This document shows positions 1 to 4,845 of a stretch of 7,200 nt of DNA, piece by piece. Source of the stretch: Streptosporangiaceae bacterium (GTDB lineage: Bacteria > Actinomycetota > Actinomycetes > Streptosporangiales > Streptosporangiaceae); assembly GCA_030040415.1 (NCBI GenBank), contig JASHTT010000099.1:1-7200 (forward strand), written 5' to 3'. The notes under the pieces were generated by a model that was not told the origin of the DNA, did not search any database, and saw only the letters and a list, made by a program, of their open reading frames with translations. Every line of letters begins with the position of its first letter. Position 1 is the stretch's first letter. The position numbers and the translations under genes were made by a program.

Positions 1-492
1 TAGGCTCGCGTGCTCGTTGCTGTCGGTCGCGGTGACCACTCTGCCGTCTCCGGTGAGGATCTCCATCTGCGTCACCGATTCGTGCGGCATTCCGCTGCGC
101 AGCGACGTCGACTCGATGCCGAGGCCGGACACCGCGCCGCCGAGGGTGATGGTCTTTAGCTGCGGAACCACCAGCGGCATCAGGCCGTGATCGAGCGTCG
201 CAGCGACCAGGTCCTCATACGTGGTCATCCCGCCGACCACTGCCGTCCGCGTCTGCGGGCTCACCTGCAGGACCCGGTCGAACCTCGAGACGTCGAGCGT
301 GCTGCCGGCCGGCTCGGCGCGGAACCTGAACAGGTTCGACGTTCGCTTGGCCAGCCGCACCGGGCTGCCGGGCGGGATCGCGGCGTACTCGCGCTCGATG
401 GCGGCCACCGCGGCGCGGTACCTGTCTTTTGCTGGCCCGGTCAGTTCCGCGGCCTGTGCCGTACCCGCCGTCTCGTTCCCGGTCTGTCGCAC
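1..492 (-). CDS. FAD-binding (PCMH-type) oxidoreductase, N-terminal part, truncated by window edge
   Basis: Reading the minus strand from GTG at 492-490 gives 164 open codons to the window edge; the C-terminal part lies outside. GTG is chosen because AGGAG (501-497) sits 4 nt upstream. The visible part is an FAD-binding PCMH/FAD_binding_4 half: VRLAKRTSNLFR (residues 45-56), GGMTTYEDLV (87-96), PLVVPQLKTITLGGAVSGLG (106-125, the FAD pyrophosphate-binding segment), then ESTSLRSGMPHE and MEILTGDGRVVTAT. From memory this pattern matches the DIM/DHCR24-like actinobacterial oxidoreductases that include mycobacterial Rv0449c (BfaA/TmsA), which reduces the methylene intermediate in 10-methyl fatty acid synthesis. 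That specific role is inference; the methyltransferase that would confirm it should lie downstream, outside the window. It is divergent from the flavin-fold gene at 512. A TAAACT box (557-552, minus strand) inside that gene could be its -10, with no clear -35. Confidence 0.85.
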   Translation of the reverse strand, partial: MRQTGNETAGTAQAAELTGPAKDRYRAAVAAIEREYAAIPPGSPVRLAKRTSNLFRFRAEPAGSTLDVSRFDRVLQVSPQTRTAVVGGMTTYEDLVAATLDHGLMPLVVPQLKTITLGGAVSGLGIESTSLRSGMPHESVTQMEILTGDGRVVTATDSNEHASL

Positions 493-496
493 AATT

Positions 497-506
497 CTCC
501 TAGGAG
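497..506. promoter_or_regulatory. Palindromic double Shine-Dalgarno shared by two divergent genes
   Basis: CTCCTAGGAG is a perfect 10-bp palindrome. Read on the plus strand, AGGAG (502-506, extended to AGGAGG) lies 5 nt before ATG 512. Read on the minus strand, AGGAG (501-497) lies 4 nt before GTG 492. Each gene therefore has a near-ideal ribosome binding site, and both are the same DNA. The gap between start codons is only 19 bp (493-511), so the promoters must lie inside the opposite coding sequences and the two 5' mRNA ends should overlap in antisense. Confidence 0.75.
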
Positions 507-511
507 GCGTC

Positions 512-1081
512 ATGGGCAAGGTGTACCCGGAACTGGACGAGCGGCTGAGGAAGTTTATCGTCAGCCAGCCGGTGTTCTTCGTGGCCACGGCACCTTCGGC
601 GGGCCGCGGTCACGTGAACGTGTCGCCCAAGGGCTACCGCGGTACCTTCGCCGTGCTCGGCCCGACGACCGTCGCCTACATCGACCTGACCGGCAGCGGC
701 GCCGAGACGATCGCGCACTTGCGGCAGAACGGCAAGATCACGATCATGTTCTGCTCGTTCGACCACGCAGCGAAGATCGTGCGGTTGTACGGGACCGGCC
801 GCGTCGTGCTGGCGGGCGCGCCGGAGTTCGGCGAGTTGCTGGCCTGCTTCCCGGAGGTGGGCCTCGGCAGCAACCCGGGCGCCCGCCGCGCCGTCATCGT
901 CGTCGAGGTGGACAGGATCGCGGATTCCTGCGGGTACGCGGTGCCCGTCATGGAGCTGACGCAAGAGCGCGACGTGCTGGACCGCTGGACGGACAAGAAG
1001 ACTGCCGCGGAGCTAGCTGCCTACCGCGCCGAGAAGAACGCGGTCAGCATCGACGGCCTGCCAGCGATCGACGCCGAGTAA
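512..1081 (+). CDS. Pyridoxamine 5'-phosphate oxidase family protein (FMN-binding split barrel)
   Basis: 189 residues. ATG 512 is chosen because AGGAGG lies 4 nt upstream; the frame stays open back to 221, but that stretch is antisense to the FAD oxidoreductase and has no such site. The protein shows the split-barrel pattern of PNPOx-like proteins: VFFVATA (21-27) as first strand, HVNVSPKG (34-41), TTVAYIDLTG (52-61), the helix ETIAHLRQNGKITIMF (65-80), then KIVRLYGTGRVV (88-99). A substrate-binding C-terminal part of true pyridoxine oxidases (PdxH) is not evident, so a general flavin- or F420-dependent reductase or a non-catalytic flavin-fold protein is likelier than vitamin B6 synthesis. 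The substrate cannot be read from sequence. The last third (VLDRWTDKKTAAELAAYRAEKN) is helical and charged. The kinase-fold gene follows after 9 nt, so the two are probably co-transcribed. Confidence 0.85.
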   Translation: MGKVYPELDERLRKFIVSQPVFFVATAPSAGRGHVNVSPKGYRGTFAVLGPTTVAYIDLTGSGAETIAHLRQNGKITIMFCSFDHAAKIVRLYGTGRVVLAGAPEFGELLACFPEVGLGSNPGARRAVIVVEVDRIADSCGYAVPVMELTQERDVLDRWTDKKTAAELAAYRAEKNAVSIDGLPAIDAE

Positions 1082-1090
1082 CTCCTTTCA

Positions 1091-1906
1091 GTGGCCAACA
1101 CCGAAGACGCCGACGAGCAGCTGCTGTCCGCCAAGTATCTGCATGGCCGGCCCTCACCAGGCCAGCCCGTAACCGGCCAGCCCCTGGCTGGCGGCTACGT
1201 GACCTCCGTGGCACGGGTCGGGGACACCGTCAGGCGTACTCCGCCGCCGGACGCGCCGTTCGTGCACGCCCTGCTTGCCTTTTTCGAGCGTCGCGGCTGG
1301 GCGGGGGCCCCGCGCTTCCTCGGCACCGACGAGCAGGGCCGCGAGGTGCTGAGCTTCGTCGACGGACACGTGGCGTGGCAGCCTGACCAGCCGCAGTCGG
1401 TGACGTCCCCGGCTAGCCTGGCGCGGGTCGCGGTGCTTGTCCGTCAGTTCCACGACCTGACCGCGGGCACGACCCTCGCCGGTGGCCGACAGGTCGTCTG
1501 CCACAACGACCTGTCGCCGAGGAACACCGTCTACCGTGACGACGGCGCGGGGTTGCGTCCCGTCGCCTTCATCGACTGGGATATCGCGGCGCCAGGGGCC
1601 CGCATTCACGACATCGCGCACGTGTGCTGGCAATACCTCAACCTCGGTCCGGACGTCGCCGACGCCGTCCTTGCCAGCGGGCTGATGCGGCTGATCTGCG
1701 ACGCCTACGGCCTGGCAGCACGTGACGAGCTGATCGACACCATCGTCTGGTGGCAGCACCGGTGCTGGCGCGGCATCGAGGCAAAGGCTGCCGCCGGGGA
1801 TCCAGCGGTGATCCGCCTGGTGGAGGCGGACGCCATCGACTCGGTGCGCGACGCCGAGCTCTGGGTTTCCGAGCACCGCGCCGAACTCGCCAGTGAGCTC
1901 GGCTGA
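1091..1906 (+). CDS. Aminoglycoside phosphotransferase-family kinase (APH/choline kinase fold)
   Basis: 271 residues starting at GTG 1091, 9 nt after the TAA of the preceding gene. No purine-rich SD is visible (the gap reads CTCCTTTCA), so translation may depend on reinitiation after the upstream stop. The catalytic loop is HNDLSPRN: H138, catalytic D140 and N145. The metal-binding motif is IDWD, with D162, followed by the family-typical APGARIHDIAHVCW. The N-lobe has GGYVTSVARVGDTVRR (34-49) in place of a classical glycine loop, as is common in the large actinobacterial branch of PF01636. Family members phosphorylate small hydroxyl compounds, antibiotics or metabolites; this branch is mostly uncharacterised and the sequence does not support calling it a resistance gene. 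Residues 24-35 contain a small GQPVT/GQPLA repeat whose DNA holds a 7-bp hairpin (1176-1192). It ends convergently with the DinB gene, 63 bp away. Confidence 0.85.
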   Translation: MANTEDADEQLLSAKYLHGRPSPGQPVTGQPLAGGYVTSVARVGDTVRRTPPPDAPFVHALLAFFERRGWAGAPRFLGTDEQGREVLSFVDGHVAWQPDQPQSVTSPASLARVAVLVRQFHDLTAGTTLAGGRQVVCHNDLSPRNTVYRDDGAGLRPVAFIDWDIAAPGARIHDIAHVCWQYLNLGPDVADAVLASGLMRLICDAYGLAARDELIDTIVWWQHRCWRGIEAKAAAGDPAVIRLVEADAIDSVRDAELWVSEHRAELASELG

Positions 1907-1969
1907 GGTGGCGCTCGGGCCTCCGATCCAGTGCGCGCGACACCCGAATCGGCACGGAGAGATGTGCGG

Positions 1970-2521
1970 CTAAGCGCGCAGCGAGTGCCGGTACCGGTAC
2001 AGGTCGCGGAGCAGGCTGACCTCAGCGCCGTGGTGCACCTGCTCATTGATCACCGTCGCCAGGATCCGGTGCACCGGCCATTGATCACCCCAGTGCGTCG
2101 GCGCCATCTTGTCCAGCTCTTCCTCGCCGATGCCGCCGAGCACGTCGAGCAGGGGCAAGTGACTGGCGAACAGCCAGTCGGTCGCCTCTTCCACGCTCCC
2201 CGGCATTTCGAGGTCGAACGACAGCGATGCCGTGCCGAATGCGTAGTCCCAGTACAGGTAGTTCATGCTCGCAATGTGCAGGGTGCGCCACGCGATCGTG
2301 GTGAAAGGCGCCGGCTGCGGCTCGGTCGGATCGTAGTCGAGCACCCACTCACCACTCCCGCCGGTGACCACACCGCGCGGTTCCGACCTGCGATGCACGG
2401 TCCAGCTCCCGGCGACCGGCTCCCAGAAGAACTCCGGCTCGCCGATCCCGTCGAGGATCTGGTGCAGCTTGTCGCAGGACCGCTGATAGGCACTTTGCAG
2501 GACGTCAATCGCGGTCGTCAT
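1970..2521 (-). CDS. DinB/YfiT-family metal-binding four-helix protein
   Basis: 183 residues from ATG 2521-2519, preceded by GGAAGGGG (2535-2528) at 6 nt spacing. The actinobacterial DinB_2-type pattern is visible along the whole length: an N-terminal helix with LHQILDGIGEPEFFWEP (19-35) and SWTVHRR, then FTTIAWRTLHIASMNYLYWD (73-92) carrying H82, then a C-terminal helix INEQVHHGAEVSLLRDLYR (158-176) carrying H163 and H164. In this fold three histidines usually bind one divalent metal. H82 and a His of the HH pair are clear ligand candidates; H151 or H43 could be the third. Characterised relatives include mycothiol-, bacillithiol- and glutathione-type S-transferases and isomerases. An MshC gene at the right of the window shows the cell makes mycothiol, so a mycothiol S-transferase role is possible but not shown. 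It is not the DNA polymerase DinB. It is divergent from the racemase-like gene across 103 bp. Confidence 0.85.
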   Translation of the reverse strand: MTTAIDVLQSAYQRSCDKLHQILDGIGEPEFFWEPVAGSWTVHRRSEPRGVVTGGSGEWVLDYDPTEPQPAPFTTIAWRTLHIASMNYLYWDYAFGTASLSFDLEMPGSVEEATDWLFASHLPLLDVLGGIGEEELDKMAPTHWGDQWPVHRILATVINEQVHHGAEVSLLRDLYRYRHSLRA

Positions 2522-2612
2522 GGCAATCCCCTTCCGCCGGGTCTCGCAAGTCCCAGAGTCTCAGAAGGATCATCTCCTCGCCGCCCATGCCAGCCCACGA
2601 TCGGCGCTCTCG

Positions 2613-2618
2613 TAGAGT
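2613..2618 (+). promoter_or_regulatory. Putative -10 box of a leaderless promoter for the racemase-like gene
   Basis: TAGAGT fits the actinobacterial -10 pattern TAnnnT and ends 6 nt before ATG 2625, the spacing seen where transcription starts at the start codon itself. There is no convincing SD before this ATG (only a short GAG), which agrees with a leaderless mRNA. No good -35 hexamer was found about 17 bp upstream. This is inference from spacing and pattern. Confidence 0.5.
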
Positions 2619-2624
2619 TGGCCC

Positions 2625-3476
2625 ATGCGAATCGCGCTGGTCAACTCCGGTCTCGGGCTGCTCGCGCCTGCCGCAGCGCTGCACCGGATCAGGCCGGACG
2701 CGGACCTTATCCTCGCCCACGACCCGGACGGGATGCCGTGGGGACCGCGCTCTCCCGACGACATCGCGGGGCGCGCCCTGTTGTGCGCCCGCGCCGCCGC
2801 CCGGTACCAGCCCGATGTGCTTGTCATGGCCTGTAACACAGGATCGGTGCACGCCCTGGACGTACTGCGGGCCGAGTTCGAACCGGACATTCCGGTCATC
2901 GGGACTGTGCCCGCCATCAAGCCTGCCGCGGCCACCTATCAAACAGTGTCGATCTGGGCGACCGTGGCCACCACGGCCAGCGCATATCAGCGTCGGCTGA
3001 TCGCCGAGTTCGGTGGCGACGCACAGGTCACTCCGGTGGCCTGTCCGGGCCTCGCCGACGCCATCGACGCGGGCGACGAGGCGGCCACGGCCGCCGCGGT
3101 GGCCGCCGCGGCGGCCGCTACCCCGGCTGGCTGCGAGGCCGTCGTACTCGGCTGCACCGAGTACGAACTTGCCGCGGACCGCATCGCCCGAGCCTTGCCC
3201 GGCACAGTGACGTTCGGCTCGGCCGCCGCAGTGGCGGCCCAGGCGCTGCGGCGCGTACCGGCCGGTGGGACTGCTACCCGTGGTTCGGCGGCGGCAGCTG
3301 CGTCAGCCGTGCTGGCCGACCCGGCCGGACTCGTTCGCGGCTCGGTTCGCGTGCTGCTCAGCGGCCGGCCTGCGGCGCTGCCCGACGCTGCGCTGCGCTA
3401 TCCCGAGGGCCGCCTGCTCGCCCCTTTGGTGCTGGACGACGTTTGCGCCCCTTACCCCGAGACCGTGCGCGGCTGA
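2625..3476 (+). CDS. Asp/Glu racemase superfamily protein (MurI-like) with altered active site
   Basis: 283 residues. The MurI layout is plain: N-terminal VNSGLGLL (6-13), PWGPRSPDDI (38-47, compare PYGxKS in MurI), MACNT (68-72) with the first catalytic cysteine C70, VIGTVPAIKPAA (91-102), an ACP motif at 139-141, and LGCTEYEL (175-182) with the second cysteine C177. Both cysteines that exchange the alpha proton in cofactor-independent racemases are present. Three helper residues of glutamate racemase differ by motif alignment: the DSG aspartate is N7, the glutamate 8 residues after the ACP cysteine is D148, and the histidine of GCTHY is E179. GCTE is usual in aspartate-racemase-type members. 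This is therefore probably not the housekeeping peptidoglycan MurI, but a racemase or isomerase of unknown substrate. An alanine-rich tract lies at 153-165, and a tail from about 215 exceeds the typical racemase length. Its last 119 bp overlap the DUF4192 gene in antisense. Confidence 0.82.
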   Translation: MRIALVNSGLGLLAPAAALHRIRPDADLILAHDPDGMPWGPRSPDDIAGRALLCARAAARYQPDVLVMACNTGSVHALDVLRAEFEPDIPVIGTVPAIKPAAATYQTVSIWATVATTASAYQRRLIAEFGGDAQVTPVACPGLADAIDAGDEAATAAAVAAAAAATPAGCEAVVLGCTEYELAADRIARALPGTVTFGSAAAVAAQALRRVPAGGTATRGSAAAAASAVLADPAGLVRGSVRVLLSGRPAALPDAALRYPEGRLLAPLVLDDVCAPYPETVRG

Positions 3477-4587
3477 CCGACCGCTTCTGTGCAGCTGCGC
3501 CATAACTGGCGGCCACCTCTGCCGGAGTCATCGGCAGCCGTGCCGACGAAGGTGGCAGCCCGGCCTGCAATGCCTGGTCGAGCAGCAAGGCCATCGAGTA
3601 GTCCGGGTCTGCTTCGAGTGCACGGTCGACCGCACACGCGGCCAACGCGCCGTTACCCGATTGCCATGCGGTGAACGCGAGCAGCGACGCCGGGGCGGGT
3701 ACGAACTCCGTCGCCGCGGCACGCAGAACGTCCGTCCAGAGTCGGCAATGCTCGTGGCGATAGCTCGGATTCATCCGCGCCCACGCGTCGTCGCGCACTC
3801 GCAGGTCCGCGAGCAATACCGCCAGCCAGGCGAGCCTTTCTGCGCGGCCGATAGTGCCACCTGCCCGGTACATCTTGATGGCTTGCTGGACTGCGGCCCG
3901 GCCGGTCCTCGCGACGCGCAAGTGCGGCTGGCTTTCCCCGGCGATTAGCCCTTGCGCGACGAGCTGCGACAACTGCAACCGCGCAGTGTCGGTGACCTGC
4001 CTCACCTGCTCTGCCGTTCCCGGTCGTGGCTGGAGTGTGCGGGCCAGCGCGGCGCGATCGGGGTGCACGGCCAGGCCCGCGTCGCTCATCACTGCGGCAA
4101 CGGGATGCGAGCCGGGATCGTAGGGCCTGCCCTCGACAGGGCAGCACTCCGGGCTGTCGCAGAGCAGCGACCAGTACCTGCCCCCGTCCGCGCGCAGCAC
4201 TTCGCCGACCTCGACACCCGTCAGCTCGAGCGTGTGCATGACCACGTCGAGAACCGGAACGGCGATGCCCTCCGGGCCGTAACCGATCAGCACTGCGCCG
4301 TGAATCTGCTGTCGGCTGAGCACCGATGCGCCGTGCTCGGCAAGGTCAGCGATCTCCAAGGCGTCTGGTGGATCAGGCAGGTCGTACCGGAAGGTGACGC
4401 TGACATGGCTCGGCTGGCCACTGAGGCCGATCACCACAAGGCTGCGTTCCGGATAGAAACCGAGCAGGTGCGGGACGATTGCCAGCACTGCTTCAGGCGA
4501 ACCGGCAGAGAGCCGGATCTTGGGTGTCTTGCCAGTGTTGCGCATTGGGAGCTCATCCGCGCTCGGGTAAGTAGTCATGCCGGCCAC
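3358..4587 (-). CDS. DUF4192 domain-containing protein with basic C-terminal tail
   Basis: 409 residues from GTG 4587; ATG at residue 4 or residue 15 are alternatives, and no strong SD separates them. The conserved domain begins near KIRLSAGSPEAVLAIVPHLL (23-42), continues through GFYPERSLVVIGL (43-55), and includes the family hallmark CDSPECCPVEGRPY (143-156). Residues 302-346 form a TPR-like helix pair (LLAFTAWQSGNGALAACAVD, then ALEADPDYSMALLLDQALQ). DUF4192 proteins are widespread in actinobacteria and have no established function that I know of; the Cys-rich loop could bind metal. There is no signal peptide or membrane helix, so it is probably cytoplasmic. Residues from about 368 on are rich in Arg and Lys (SRARSRGKGRKRRPAPKGR) and unlike the core. 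That tail is exactly the part lying antisense to the racemase gene, so it may have arisen by loss of an earlier stop codon. Confidence 0.85.
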   Translation of the reverse strand: MAGMTTYPSADELPMRNTGKTPKIRLSAGSPEAVLAIVPHLLGFYPERSLVVIGLSGQPSHVSVTFRYDLPDPPDALEIADLAEHGASVLSRQQIHGAVLIGYGPEGIAVPVLDVVMHTLELTGVEVGEVLRADGGRYWSLLCDSPECCPVEGRPYDPGSHPVAAVMSDAGLAVHPDRAALARTLQPRPGTAEQVRQVTDTARLQLSQLVAQGLIAGESQPHLRVARTGRAAVQQAIKMYRAGGTIGRAERLAWLAVLLADLRVRDDAWARMNPSYRHEHCRLWTDVLRAAATEFVPAPASLLAFTAWQSGNGALAACAVDRALEADPDYSMALLLDQALQAGLPPSSARLPMTPAEVAASYGAAAQKRSVSRARSRGKGRKRRPAPKGRAGGPRDSAAQRRAAPQAGR

Positions 4588-4685
4588 GATCCGGTCGGAG
4601 GCGACTCCCGTGCCACGCGTTAGGTGGACAAGCCAGGGCGGCGGAACGACATATGCCCAGACGGGAAAACCCAGTTGACACCGCG

Positions 4686-4773
4686 GCGCCAGGAAACGAC
4701 GGCTCGGTCCGCGCCAGTGAACGGGCTCGATCCTCGCCAGTGAACGAACTCGACCCGCGCCAGTAAACGGCTG
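4686..4773. repeat. 23-bp tandem repeat array (3 copies plus one decayed copy) upstream of the HNH gene
   Basis: Three adjacent 23-bp units lie at 4705-4727, 4728-4750 and 4751-4773, sharing the 12-nt core CGCCAGTRAACG. Units 1 and 2 match at 19 of 23 positions, units 1 and 3 at 17 of 23. A decayed further copy (GCGCCAGGAAACGACGGCT, 4686-4704) sits 25 bp before unit 1. The array ends directly before the inverted repeat at 4775 and about 70 bp before the HNH gene start. Non-coding position, regular phasing close to two helical turns and nearness to the promoter suggest protein-binding sites. The units are too short, and lack spacers, for a CRISPR array. Confidence 0.8.
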
Positions 4774-4774
4774 T

Positions 4775-4795
4775 CGGCCATTTTGTCAGTGGCCG
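4775..4795. promoter_or_regulatory. Inverted repeat, possible operator, in the HNH gene promoter region
   Basis: CGGCCA (4775-4780) and TGGCCG (4790-4795) are perfect inverted half-sites separated by 9 bp. The repeat starts one base after the 23-bp array ends and stops 4 bp before the -10-like TACTAT, so it would cover the -35 region. This is a typical place for a repressor operator. No regulator gene is adjacent, so the ligand is unknown; autoregulation by the downstream protein is a guess. Confidence 0.45.
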
Positions 4796-4799
4796 TCGA

Positions 4800-4805
4800 T
4801 ACTAT
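4800..4805 (+). promoter_or_regulatory. Putative -10 element for the DUF222-HNH gene
   Basis: TACTAT fits TAnnnT and lies in the most AT-rich part of the gap. Initiation about 7 bp downstream would give a leader of roughly 34 nt before ATG 4846. No good -35 sits 16-18 bp upstream; a TTGTCA hexamer at 4783-4788 is too close to TACTAT and would instead pair with the weaker TACGAG (4807-4812) at 18 bp. The exact promoter is therefore uncertain. Confidence 0.4.
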
Positions 4806-4835
4806 GTACGAGTAGCTGCTGGATAGCCGAGAGGC

Positions 4836-4840
4836 GGTGA
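4836..4840 (+). promoter_or_regulatory. Ribosome binding site deciding the HNH gene start
   Basis: GGTGA matches the 3' end of the anti-SD complement (GGAGGTGA) and lies 5 nt before ATG 4846. The in-frame GTG at 4837 overlaps this site and has only AGAGG 2 nt upstream, which is too close. ATG 4846 is therefore preferred; the alternative adds only three residues. Confidence 0.5.
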
Positions 4841-4845
4841 AACAG

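Noticed and set aside
187..1386. A 399-codon plus-strand open frame spanning the first three genes
   Set aside because: Arg/Pro-rich translation without domain signatures; it crosses three well-supported genes in another frame. High GC keeps such shadow frames open.
1886..1896. CTCGCCAGTGA in the kinase gene, identical to 11 nt of repeat unit 2 (4733-4743)
   Set aside because: Single isolated match in coding DNA; likely chance in a GC-rich window.
1907..1969. Terminator in the kinase/DinB convergent gap
   Set aside because: Only competing short or long-loop pairings (GAGG/CCTC; CTCCG/CGGAG); none convincing.
1988..2000. Palindromes CCGGTACCGG and GTACCGGTAC
   Set aside because: They arise from YRYR codons at the DinB C-terminus and are short; no regulatory context.
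2505..2573. Possible 22-codon upstream ORF (minus strand, ATG 2573) overlapping the DinB start
   Set aside because: GAGGAG touches the ATG with no spacer, so it is a poor ribosome site; no leader-peptide features are seen.
1931..2836. A 301-codon plus-strand open frame across the DinB gene
   Set aside because: Antisense to a clear DinB-family protein and running into the racemase gene; no recognisable motif and no SD.
4675..4680. Perfect TTGACA on the plus strand as a -35 box
   Set aside because: No -10-like hexamer 16-18 bp downstream; that position lies in GC-rich repeat sequence.
4686..4773. Repeat array as a CRISPR
   Set aside because: Units are adjacent with no unique spacers, and no cas gene is present.
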